64,000 nt of DNA, from assembly GCF_020085105.1 (NCBI RefSeq), contig NC_058056.1, forward strand, positions 20,225,429-20,289,428. The letters run 5' to 3'. Position 1 is the stretch's first letter; each line of letters opens with the position of its first letter. This DNA is from Siniperca chuatsi (lineage: Eukaryota; Chordata; Actinopteri; Centrarchiformes; Sinipercidae). Positions 1 through 15,192 of this stretch are shown piece by piece. The notes beneath the pieces are model-generated. The model was not told the DNA's origin and did no database searches. It worked only from the letters and a program-made list of their open reading frames with translations. Both the position numbers and the translations under genes were made by a program.

Positions 1-231
1 TACGCGACTATTTTGATAATCAGTAAATCAAAGCAAAATGTAAAAATGTACTGCTTGCGGCCTCTAAAATGTTTTTATTTTGCCATCTATGATAGTAAAC
101 TGAATATCTTTAAACAAAACAAACTATTTAAATATGTCACCTTGGGCTCTGGGAAATTGTGATGGACATTTTCCTATATTTTCTGACCTAATGATTTATC
201 AGTAATGGAAATTATCATTCGTTGCAGCCCT
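1..231. repeat. Family A palindromic MITE, copy 1 (cut by window edge)
   Basis: This is the right-hand part of a short transposon-like repeat. It contains the phrases 'caccttgggctctgggaaat' and 'tgtgatggacattttcc', and it ends in 'cattcgttgcagccct' at about 216-231. Related copies lie near 12.7, 22.9, 46.9, 49.6, 50.3, 51.7 and 61.9 kb. Family members begin with a GCTGCAACTAACGATTATT-like end and finish with its reverse complement, as a terminal-inverted-repeat element does. It lies in the last intron of the STAG-like gene. No coding capacity is visible. Confidence 0.7.
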
Positions 232-341
232 ATGCGTAAATTAATCATCTCAAATTACATACAGTACATCAGTGATTTGATTGTGATTGAAACTAGACTT
301 TTTCCACATCAGACTTTAAAGCCACTATGTGTAGAATTAAA

Positions 342-413
342 ACTTCGAGTTTGGTGACCCCTAGTGGTGATCAAAAAAAAGACACTGTGGCAGACAGTGA
401 TGCATACTGCTTA
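342..413. repeat. Short dispersed repeat G, copy 1
   Basis: About 72 bp here match 20834-20905 closely. Both contain a 'cccctagtggt'/'cccccagtggt' segment, an A-rich run, then 'agacactgtggcaga' and 'atgcat[a/g]ctgctt'. This copy ends about 70 bp before the acceptor of the STAG-like last exon. The other copy lies in a tnfsf10 intron. The transposon family is not recognised. Confidence 0.6.
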
Positions 414-484
414 CTGCAGGGTTGTAGCCGAGATATTTTCTCTTAAAGATTGTCTGACAGTCGCTCTCCTCTCCATTGTTCCAG

Positions 485-508
485 GGATTCAGCATGCCCA
501 TGTTCTGA
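485..508 (+). CDS. stag1: Probable last coding exon of a cohesin STAG subunit (stag1-like), partial
   Basis: STAG1/SA1 is the HEAT-repeat subunit that joins the SMC1-SMC3-RAD21 cohesin ring in the nucleus. Only the extreme C-terminus would lie here. A branch-point-like 'tctgac', a pyrimidine-rich tract and 'ttccag' (to 484) make a strong splice acceptor. The exon then reads G-F-S-M-P-M-F-stop (stop 506-508). From family knowledge, vertebrate STAG1/2 proteins end in a short '...LGVSMF' tail, which this resembles. The position also fits: in human, STAG1 converges on PCCB, and here a + strand gene end faces pccb. The evidence is only seven residues plus synteny, so another gene in this place is possible. 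A paralogue suffix cannot be assigned. Confidence 0.45.
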   Translation, partial: GFSMPMF

Positions 509-2100
509 TCTGGGAAGAGGCAAAGATCCTGAGATCAGGATCCATGTCAGGAGTAAACACAAGGGGGGGTTTGGGACGTCTAACCCACATAACCTGCCAA
601 TCAAACTCTTAAGAAGATGAAAAAAAACATTGTTGAAGTACTTTTCTCTTTCTATAAGACATGATGGAAGGATGTTTGTCAAGTGGGATCTATTGATGGA
701 TCCCACATCGGCTGGATCACACCTGGAAGTGTGAGGCCAGGGTCGGCTCTGTTCTTTCAGGCAGGCCGGAGGATCCAGATTATTCTCCAGAATATAGTCC
801 GGAATATTCAAGAGCTTCGTCTTGCTCCTAATCTTCCTCCTCCTCCTCTCCAGCTTGTTGGTTTAGCTCTTGCTAGCGGTAGCTCTGATGGCGCTCTGGC
901 TGCCAGCCGATAAGTACTCGCAGTTTTTATGGTTCCCTGTTACACAGATGTACAGTTGTTTGGTTCCGCTCCCGATCAGCAGCCGGAGCAACGTAACACT
1001 CTGTACAGACCCCCCTTCTTTTGGTGTCGCACTTTGATCCGTCTGGTTAAATCCAACATAGAGGGGATCTCAATACTAAATGTTCTATATCTTTGCTCTT
1101 ATTACCACCCACCGACCCCTCTCCTCTCTCTGTTCGCCATCTGAGTCCATGTATGTGGTGCTGGTGTGTGATGTGTGTGTAAAGTGTTGGTGGTGGTGAT
1201 GATGATGGTTGAGTAGTCACACATGCACACAGAGGTCAACAGCTGTACACCGACCTGGAGGAAGTGATGTGTAACTGTCTTGTGTGTGATGTCAAAGCAA
1301 AATGAGTGTTGTCATTTGACGGCGAAGCCTCCCCTACCCTCCCCCAAACTGACCCCCGGACAGAAGCCCCACCCTCTCAGATCTCGGACACCTTCTGCTC
1401 ACACACCCCCACCCAAATAACAGCTTTTTGAAGTTAAAAAGTTTTAAAAAAAGACAATAAACATATTTTGAATTCTGTAGCTTTAGTACTAAAGTTTTAA
1501 ATCGAGTGTGTTTTTGTTTTTGTCTGATGTTTGTACAGCTTTTTCTTGAATATGTATCTTGTTTGTTGCCAAATTGTGGCCTACATACTTAAAGTATATT
1601 CCAGCCCCTTCCCCTACACCTGTAACTCATATCTAAAGGTTACCAAGCTCAGATTGTTGCTGTGGGATACCAGCTTTTAAGCGCTGTATGGTCTGATTGT
1701 AATCGTTTCACAGTTCAGTATTACAGCAGATTATCTGTTAGATTTGTTCATTTTACAGGTCAAATCAAGTTACGTTTTTACACCTACCTACAGTGTTAAC
1801 TGATCCAAGAAGTTTTAAGATTTGTTGTTATCATTGTTCATATCCAGTGCAGTGATGGATCTCTATGTCTGACAGATTTGTTTGAATGTGTTTTGAATGT
1901 TTCCAGCCATATCGTCGTTCACACACTGTTTATCAATCATTTACCTTTCTCCTTGGCTGGTTTGGCAGTCCTCCTGTAAATATCAGAGACAATTGGATCT
2001 TTTCTGCAGTGCAGTTGACATCAGTTGCCCTAAAATGCTCTAAAAGCCTGTTTTTTTTTTTTTTTTCTGTGAACCTAAATTCTTTTTAATAAAATAAAAT
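509..2100 (+). other. 3' UTR of the STAG-like gene with two polyadenylation signals
   Basis: This is non-coding sequence after the stop at 506-508. AATAAA occurs at 1456-1461, inside a T/GT-rich context, and again at 2088-2093 and 2093-2098, just after a run of 16 T. That fits alternative polyadenylation with UTRs of about 0.95 and 1.6 kb. Open frames in this stretch have no recognisable protein features. Confidence 0.45.
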
Positions 2101-2767
2101 CTGTAATCGATTTATGGACCAGTGTTTCTGTGTGCCTTTGTTTCACAGCCCCAGTATAGTTCGAAACAGTTGCATTTTTGGTCAAAAACAGCTTTGCCAA
2201 AGTTTACATAGTGGACTATATCTGTGCATATCTGTGCTTCATATTTCGTTTTTGACATTGGAAACAGCAGTTGACAAAACAATCTCGACTCAAGGTTCAC
2301 TTTCAGGCTTGTTCTGGAACTTTTGACTGTTTCAGGTGATCCTCGTCTGCAGGTTGAGTTTGCTCAGTCGCCATGGAAACTTTCCATAATTCTGAACTCC
2401 TCTAATTCTTCTCATCCATGTTGACTTAAAAGTTGAGCTCCACAGTTGAAATGTTCAAAGGTTCCACGGCGCCTCAGCTAACTCAATCTGCTGATGAGGA
2501 CCATGTAATACAGTCAAAGGCTCCGGAACAAGCGAGTTAGTGAATCTTGAATGAAAAATATTTTCTCAACTGTAACAATGTACACTGTGGTTATAATCAT
2601 AAAAGACCCTGTAGTTTCAATTGATTTGAGATGGAGGAAATTAAGCAAATAACCAAATTTTATCACATTTATCCTCAATAGCACCTGATGTCAAACTTCT
2701 GTTTTCCCTTTAGTACCAAGGATTTTACAACTACATTCAAAGCATTAAAGTAATTGTTAAACTTATA
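2101..2767. other. Spacer between the convergent STAG-like gene and pccb
   Basis: AT-rich spacer between two converging gene ends. I see no exon-like pattern, RNA gene or repeat that I can name before the palindromic element that starts near 2768. Confidence 0.4.
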
Positions 2768-3150
2768 CGAAATACATTCGCTTTCTCATCGAGAGTTAGA
2801 TGAGAAAATTGATACCGCTCTCGTGTCTGTTCGGAAGACTAAAAACGATGAACTATTTCTTGGCCGGGTGCAGTCACTTCCAGGAGTTTCCAATGGATGC
2901 CTAGCGACCTCACGGTGACGGGCCTAAATCTAGAGCGCGGATTGTTTTTCACCAAGACACCTCCCGGGCTCCGTACTTCAGAGGTTCTGGTAGGTGTGTT
3001 ACCTTTGGACAGAGCCATGCTAGCTGTTTCCCCCGTTTCCGGTTTTTATGCTAAGCTAACCGGCCGCTAGCTGTAGCTTAGTTATCATACAGAAATGGGA
3101 GCTTGATATTAGCTTCTCATCTAGCGTTATCGCTCGGAAAGAAAGTGGTA
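2768..3150. repeat. Family C palindromic MITE, copy 1
   Basis: The ends are inverted copies of one another. The left end has 'gagagttagatgagaaaatt' followed by 'gataccgctct'. The right end, on the other strand, has 'cgctagatgagaagctaata' followed by 'tcaagctccc'. The interior carries 'gctagctgtttcccc' and 'tttttatgctaagctaac', which recur almost exactly in the copy at 38155-38657. Another end fragment lies near 27074. No open reading frame of transposase type is present, so it is non-autonomous. The superfamily is not determined. Confidence 0.75.
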
Positions 3151-3414
3151 CACTTTTCATTCAGTATAATTCTTTGAATATTTCAGGTCTGTGAATTTCT
3201 AACAGTTTCACTGAAATTTTGGTTGTACCTTCGAATCTCACACGCCGGACAAAGCAGCCACTTAGTTCAAACCACCTGTTTTTATCTTTAACACCAATAC
3301 TTATAGGAATATAGGGATTATAGCTACATCATATTTATCTGTATATTATTTACACACACTGCGAATTGACTAGAGATAGAAAATATTGCATTGGTAAAAA
3401 TAAATGAAACACAT

Positions 3415-4213
3415 GGCATTGGTTCAATGATTTATTTTACAAATGGCAGGGCAGAGCCTGCCAGCGGGAAAAGGCACAGTTCCAGGTTGTAAGGATGACT
3501 AAACGGAGGACATGAAACACACGAGTGAATCTGAAAACTCAAACTTCTGTACACACCAGAAACCTCAAGAACTAATACAGTACATTAACAACTTTGGAAA
3601 CACTACATGACAACAGACTACAGCATGTGTGCATTTTCCATTAAAACTATCAAGTTGACAGTTGCATTTTATCAGCAATACTTAAATCTGCCCATTCAGA
3701 TACAATCTTGTTCTCAAAATGTCAAATCTTACCAACAATAGTGACCAATATGGCCACTACTGACATGATGATTACCTTAAAATGTGTGTGACCAATGCAT
3801 TATTCCATTCAGGTACTGTAATATGTGTTAGAATTTTCCTATCTTGCATATTAGTGGTAAAGATGTAAAGATACACGTGATGATTTTGTTTACAGAGCAT
3901 CAATATTTCCCCCAAATCTTTTCACAGCTTGAGGTTGATGTTTTAACACAGTTTTTAGTTCAAAACATAAGCAGTGAGCTGGAAGGAAATTTAGGGCTGC
4001 TATTAAGCACTTACAAAATCAGGGTGTTTATCTTTTTGTGCTGCTTTCAGTGGAGTGGTAAATGACAGTTAAATATGACAACCAACATCTGCTTGGCAGC
4101 CAAGCAAGTCGTCATCATGTGGTACCACTGCAGTTTGAATGCAAAGTCAATATCAAGAAAATCCCAGAGCGAGTGCCTTTTGATAGTGTTAATGTGGAAA
4201 CAGTTTGGGTGTT
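3415..4213 (-). other. pccb: 3' UTR of pccb
   Basis: This stretch follows the pccb stop codon (4214-4216, read on the - strand). The - strand signal AATAAA is seen as TTTATT at 3431-3436, so the transcript probably ends near 3415. The sequence is AT-rich without coding signs. Confidence 0.65.
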
Positions 4214-9676
<5,463 letters not shown>

Positions 9677-9850
9677 TGCCCTGCGTGTTCTCGGGTGACA
9701 GCGGGCAGGAAATGAAAGACAGAGATTTGAGCCAATAGCGAATGGGGGGCGAGCTCTCACAACCAATAAGAAAGAAGGAATTCGTAGCAATGATGAATGG
9801 GCGGGACCTGGAGGGGATCAAGTTTTCTTGTAGTTCGTCGTAGTCTGTAT
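9677..9850 (-). promoter_or_regulatory. pccb: pccb promoter / 5' UTR with two CCAAT boxes
   Basis: CCAAT occurs at 9732-9736 and 9763-9767, about 60 and 90 bp upstream of the chosen pccb ATG, with GC-rich sequence between them. No TATA box is obvious. This is typical of a housekeeping mitochondrial-enzyme promoter. The transcription start itself cannot be placed from the sequence. Confidence 0.45.
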
Positions 9851-10525
9851 GGTCTTCGCCTGAAAGTCAAGTTAAAGGATTTGTTTGCCCTGAACTTGAC
9901 GTAAACAGACATGTCTGTATGTAGGTGAGGTTATACAAGCAGGACAGACATTGCAACCCATGAGAAAAGTTGTTCTAATACACTGTAATTAAAATAACTT
10001 GAAGCCAGTGAAATAATTTTATATAATAACTGCAATTAAATGTCTCTAGGATCACTGGGGTCCACAGGAACTATTGCCTCAACTGAATGTAACTGAATTA
10101 ACACTTATACACATTTAATACAACAAAATTCTCAATTGTGTCTGATATCATTCTGCACTGAAGAACATAGTGTCGTTTGTTTTTTGCAGTCTTTGAGACA
10201 TTTTAGAAAGTGTTTCCAGTCCTAAACAAGTCATAATATGAGCTTGAAGGTTCATTCTTGGCCTTGGAAATAGTAGTTTGAGAAAATAATATTTACTCAA
10301 AAGATGCGATTGGACATTCTGGAAAAATAGTAAGTGGGCCTTTCACCTCATATTACTAAAAGTAACACCGGAGTTATAGTTAGGCTGGTAGCCTATCAGG
10401 TTATCCTAAAACATGAATGCTGTACAAACTATTACTTTTCCAAACTTATTCTATGGTAATAAATTGATAGATGTGACAGAGACAATTCAGTATACAAAAG
10501 AAAACAAAAATGGATGTAAGCCTAT
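9851..10525. other. Intergenic stretch, nothing recognised
   Basis: AT-rich DNA between the pccb promoter and the small - strand gene candidate. I see no exon, RNA gene or named repeat. Confidence 0.3.
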
Positions 10526-10912
10526 TCACTTTTGATTTTCTCTATAGTAGCAACCGACACAGTCAATGGCACCATCATTTGCAACTTGATATTCAACGGT
10601 CCAATTTTTGTTCATTGGGATGTGTGGAAAGACACATCCTTTAAGGTTACACCCCTCAGCTGCGGTCTTCTGAAATGTATGATACAGTGCTGATTTATGC
10701 TTTAAAAGAGTTACGCTATATAACACAAATTGGAAATGGAACTGGTAAAAGTTGATGATATAGCTCCTTGGTTCGATCTTTATTCTTTTAATCAAGCCAG
10801 ACTTTAATCTCACACTCTTCTTGAAAGAATTGGCAAGTTGTTGTGTCGTTTCTGGCAGTAAGTGAAGAAAGTGATTGAGGGCACCAGGAAGGCGCTGTGC
10901 GGTGTGTACCAT
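10526..10912 (-). CDS. Unrecognised small two-exon gene candidate, about 80 aa
   Basis: A reading frame on the - strand is open from ATG 10910-10912 to a stop ending at 10526 (128 codons unspliced). A donor ('agt|gtgaga', GT at 10812-10813) and an acceptor ('catttcag', ending at 10670) suggest exons 10814-10912 and 10526-10669. Their spliced product would be 80 aa, phase 0 on both sides. The spliced protein starts MVHTAQRLPGALNHF and ends GAIDCVGCYYRENQK. It has four Cys in the second exon and no signal peptide or membrane segment. I do not recognise the family. A perfect RFX X-box lies about 50 bp upstream of the ATG, which would suit a ciliary gene. The 144-bp putative intron is itself open in frame, so retention or a chance ORF cannot be excluded. 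No polyadenylation signal is evident. Confidence 0.35.
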   Translation of the reverse strand: MVHTAQRLPGALNHFLHLLPETTQQLANSFKKSVRLKSGLIKRIKIEPRSYIINFYQFHFQFVLYSVTLLKHKSALYHTFQKTAAEGCNLKGCVFPHIPMNKNWTVEYQVANDGAIDCVGCYYRENQK

Positions 10913-10960
10913 GGATGGATGGTGTATACAGAACAGAATGCGATTCCTTCGAACACTACG

Positions 10961-10974
10961 GTAACCAGGGTAAC
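10961..10974. promoter_or_regulatory. RFX X-box
   Basis: GTAACCAGGGTAAC is a full match to the RFX X-box pattern GTNRCC-NN-RGYAAC, an imperfect palindrome bound by RFX factors in promoters of ciliary genes. It sits 49 bp upstream of the start codon of the small - strand frame and about 0.9 kb upstream of the msl2 ATG, so it could serve either direction. Confidence 0.5.
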
Positions 10975-11890
10975 TAGGCGAAGTCTCGCGTGAAGATCAT
11001 GCCTGTCGAGAGGGGTTGATGCGAGGAAAAGTGGAAAATCGAATGATTGATGATTTGTAAAACGGCTAGTTAGCTATGTTCCGGTCGCTGCTCGCCAAGT
11101 ATTATAGTAAAACGTACACAAATCGCAGGATTTCAATTTACAGCTTGCATTTCCCTCCTTCGCGTGAGGTATAAGGCGGCTCTAGGGGGTAGTGATACGG
11201 TTGAATTTTCGCTAGCTAATTTGGCTAGCCATGCTAACGCTAGCTGGTTAGCTTTGTTTACATCAAGTGCCCGCCTGGGATCTGGTAGCTAATTGCTAAC
11301 CAAACAAATTTGTGATCTTATGAGTAGTTCTTCGTTCAATTGGGCATCGATGAGGAGACAGTGTTGGATAGTAAATGGATTATATGGCTAACTTCGACCA
11401 TCTCTCGTGTAAAACGTTTGGTTGATGTCATAAGCTAACGCTAGCTCCATAATGCTAACCTTTTGATCATGGGTCGTTTGATAATTTTAGTCACTGTTAG
11501 CTGTTAGGCAGCGTTCGGGATAATGTGAGTAATTATAACCTAGGGTCTAATTGGTCCGAATTAACAGAAACTTTAATTCTGATCTGAAAGCTCTCGGTGA
11601 CTAGGAACCACTACGAATCAGTGATGCTACCTTTAGCTAGCCGCCTGCCGAGCTAACGTTGTGCGCGTTTAGTGATAACCGCTTCACCATGTTCGTTGTC
11701 TATTATTGTGTCTATTATTAATTCATATGTCTCCATTGACACACTGGGGTGGCTGATTGTTGTTCCGCCAGGCCAGTTTATATTTCCTCCATCCACACTG
11801 AGACTTGGCTATCTTTAGCTCCGTCGCAGAGTGGTTGGATATTTTTCCCGGGCCGTGTTTCCTTAAGGCTGCGGAGTAAGTTGCACCGCT
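10975..11890 (+). promoter_or_regulatory. msl2: msl2 promoter and 5' UTR region
   Basis: A region with more CpG than its surroundings, ahead of the msl2 start at 11891. It contains several copies of the core 'gctagc'/'gctaac' between about 11190 and 11460 and 11635-11660. Together with the - strand candidate ending at 10912 it may form a bidirectional promoter. The transcription start and any non-coding exon cannot be placed. Confidence 0.35.
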
Positions 11891-14800
11891 ATGAACCCCG
11901 TTAATGCAACCGCTCTGTACGTGTCCGCCAGCCGGGCAGTGCTGCAGTGTGACCCGCGGCAGCCTCGCACCTTCGCAGAGATGTACAAGCTACTGCCCCT
12001 CTTCCGACAGTCCCTCGCATGCCTCGTTTGTGGTAAGCATCCTTAAAGTATTAGGGTGTAATAGCAATACATATCATTCGCTCTAATGTTGTTTTGTGTT
12101 ACCCCATTGCAAGATGATCATTGGTTTCGTACCGTAAATTAGTTTCACTTTGCTAAAGTGAATGAGTCTTTCATAACCTTACTATTCATATTGACTGAAG
12201 TGTCCGTGGGCGTGCGTGTGCCCGCAGCAGTTGACACGATTTGTCGTGCTCACCACCGTGGTCTCCTTAGCAACCGAGGCTGAGCCCCAGTCATCTGTCC
12301 TCTTGTCAAGATAGATGACTCCTCTGTTGTTGTGTCTGCTGCAGAGCCATGTGTTTTCTATTCATGCTTTATTTGCTCACTCCGGTTAGCTAGTGGAATA
12401 TTAACACTGGCACAGCTTGCATTTAGAGATGGGCAATATTGGCAGAATGCTATATGACAGTATTTCTGACCTCTGTCAATTATGCATGGTGTTTTTGGCA
12501 GTAAAAATCAGTAATGTGAACATAATGATTACGCAGGTTGGAGCCTTTATTTTTGTTTATTTAATACTGGGACAGATAAGTTAAGAAAAAAGTCAAAGAA
12601 ACACCAGCATTTAAGGTATAGAAATGATTAAAATCTCGCATTGAATTTTGGACTTTTGTTCAGACAAAACAAGATCACCTTAGGCTCTGGGAAATTGTGA
12701 TAGACATTTTTCATTGTCTCCTAGTGTTTAGAGACCAAATGGTTAATTGGGAAAATAATTGGCAGATTAATCAATTCTAATGGTAATTAGAACTGTTTCT
12801 TTAGAGGCCTGACAGTGAATGGATATGACTTTAAATTATTCTAGTACAACTAGTTGATTGTGCCATAGTTGCTGTATATAAGTGCAAAGTGGATACACGT
12901 GGATGAACAGCTCGCTCTTGTTTTTGTCTCAGGTAAACTGCTCCAGGATCCCATTTCCCCAACACATCCAGAGTGTCAGCATTATGTCTGCTTGGGCTGT
13001 AAAGGCCAAAAGATGCAGATCAGGCCGTCGTGCAGCCGCTGTAAGGACAATTCCTGCTTCCAGGAGAACAAACAGCTCTCTTTGCTGGTGCAATGCTACA
13101 GAAAGCTCTGCCTCTATGTAACTCATTCGCCGTTGCTGCAGTCAATCAGCAGCCATGTAGGAGGGTCTCCAGAGGTTATGGCCTTGCTAGAGGAGGTGTT
13201 AATGTCACACGAAGAGGAGATAGAGACAGAGCACCCAAGCCTAGCACAGGAAGATGTGAATCCCTCTGCCCCTGAGTCCCTTACCCCCACAGAGGCACCA
13301 CCTGCTCCTGCAGAGCTCTCAGCTGTACCACAGAGCTCGTCCTCTGACCCTCCCTGTTCCAATGGACTACAGGAATGCAATGGAGAAGTGCTGGAGGACC
13401 TGGATCCCTCGTCTCCTGAGCTGGAAGTATGCGAGCTGGTAGAGGAGCAGCCACAGGCAGGCCTGTCTGTGTCCAATACTGGTTGTGGTGGTCTGGAACT
13501 CAGTCTGACCACTGGACCTTTAGCCCCAACTCCAGGCACTGTGTGCTCACTCAGGGATGGGGGATCTAGCAGCAGGGAACTGGAGGAGGGGGAGGTGTTG
13601 CTTCTCAGTGTGGAGGAGGTGTTACAAACTTTGGATCCCCTTCAGCCCGGTCGAGATTCTGCTCATACACAGGCAGAAAGAACTCACACACACATAACCA
13701 CGGACAGAGCACACACTCAAATGTACATACAGCTGGACGCAGCTCACAACTACACACAGATACGAACAGACAGGACTAACACAGTGGCAAGCCATGGTGC
13801 TTACATACACACATCCTCCTTTGATCCTCCTCCAACCTCCAAGCCCCCGCCAGTCCGCCTTAAACGTAAACGATCTCGTTCAGAGAGTGACAGGGAAAAG
13901 GTGAAACCCCTCCCTATTGCCTCTATCCTGCAGGGCTCTTCCTCACATTTACACACTCCAAATCCCTCTCAGACACTGCACACGCAACCACCCACACCCT
14001 CCTTAACTGTACCAGCACACACATACTCGTCCCTTCCTAATGGGGCTACTCCCAAGCCCAGTCGCCCTGCCCCGAACCACAATAAAGGTGCCAGGAAGCA
14101 TGTCGATCCTGGCCCTAAGAAGCCCCATGCGAAGGCCCGCAGTGGTGGAGGCTCCAAGACCAAGGATGGAAGCAAAGACCAACGGTTGATGTCAGGCTGC
14201 CTTGTGCCCCCAGCGCCTGTCAGGCCTCCATATAAGAAGCCAGTGGAGAAGAAAGGCTGTAAGTGTGGCAGGGCCACCCAGAATCCGTCTGTGCTGACCT
14301 GCAGGGGGCAACGCTGTCCCTGCTACTCAAACCGCAAGGTGAGATTATGACCATTGCATATATGGAGTGTTTGGGGGCAATTTTTCATTGATTTTTACAG
14401 ACCACAAGCTACATTTTTTTATTTAACTAGCAGTTCAGAAGTGTAATGGCATCATCGTGTGATTGGGTGTAGATTATTGTTTTAACAATTTTATGTATTG
14501 TAAATGTAACATTTGTTGATAAAACTATAATACTTTTTAAAAATTGTTATTATTATATGGACCCCTGGAAGAGTAGTTGTCGCCAATATTACAACAAATG
14601 GGAATTCAAATGAACAAACTATGAATTGTAAGACCATTAATTGGCCTGTCTCGAAGCTTTATTTTTAAGGTAAAGATGAAAGAATTTTTAAACCACATTT
14701 GTAAAGAGAAGAACATTTGTGTAGATTGCCTGTTCATAATTAAATTCATGCACTATCATGCTGTTCTTATTCACTAGATTCTCAAAGTTACTCAAGGTTG

Positions 14801-15192
14801 GTGCAGAAATAATTTTGCAGCTTTTATGTTACATTGGTGTGATGCAAATACACTAATGTTCCTTGTCTATTTTTTGTCATCTTTCTCAGGCATGCTTGGA
14901 TTGTATCTGTCGAGGTTGCCAGAACTCCTACATGGCCAACGGTGAGAAGAAGCTAGAGGCCTTTGCCGTGCCAGAGAAAGCCTTGGAGCAGACACGGCTC
15001 ACACTCGGCATCAACCTCACCAGCATCACGGCGGCCGCGGCACTCCGCAACCCAGCAACCACCAGCATCCGTGCAAACACCCTCCTCAATGTTGCCACAG
15101 CAACGGGGACCCCCGTGACCACGGCCTTCCTGTCCCCCAGCCCCCCACAAGAGCCCAACTATGAGGACAGCCTGGAGCTGCTGATTGGATGA
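11891..15192 (+). CDS. msl2: MSL2, RING E3 ubiquitin ligase of the MSL complex, 3 exons, 616 aa, complete
   Basis: MSL2 works in the nucleus with MSL1, MSL3 and MOF (KAT8). Its RING finger ubiquitinates histone H2B, and the complex acetylates H4K16. Exons: 11891-12032, 12933-14338, 14890-15192, joined in phase to 1851 nt. The start MNPVNATALY is identical to human MSL2. The RING is complete: C44, C47, C62, H64, C67, C70, C81, C84. The conserved LLLSVEEVL (about 270-278), the basic KRKRSRSESD segment (about 358-367) and the Cys-rich CXC domain (C490 to C526, KGCKCGRATQNPS...) are all present. The C-terminus after VTTAFL differs from human. The middle (residues about 80-350) is poorly conserved and Pro/Ser-rich, with a His/Thr-rich stretch at about 292-342 coded by ACAC-rich DNA. 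Human MSL2 is about 577 aa. Confidence 0.97.
12650..12795. repeat. Family A MITE fragment, copy 2, in msl2 intron 1
   Basis: Contains 'caccttaggctctgggaaat', 'tgtgatagacatttttcatt' and 'agaccaaatggttaattggg', matching the interior of the copy at 1-231. The terminal GTTGCAGCCC end is eroded. Confidence 0.6.
14339..14889 (+). other. msl2: msl2 intron 2
   Basis: AT-rich intron separating the two halves of the CXC domain. It opens with GTGAGA and ends in 'ctttctcag'. I see nothing else in it. Confidence 0.8.

Noticed and set aside
443-811. 122-codon - strand frame over the STAG-like exon
   Set aside because: No motif or composition signal; it crosses a good + strand acceptor, stop and UTR.
9677-9790. 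In-frame upstream ATG extending pccb by 38 codons
   Set aside because: The extension runs over two CCAAT boxes and resembles promoter sequence; the downstream MMAAF start matches the family better.
12869-12932. ORF start upstream of msl2 exon 2
   Set aside because: It is intron sequence read through a clear 'ttttgtctcag' acceptor; the true start is MNPVNATALY in exon 1.
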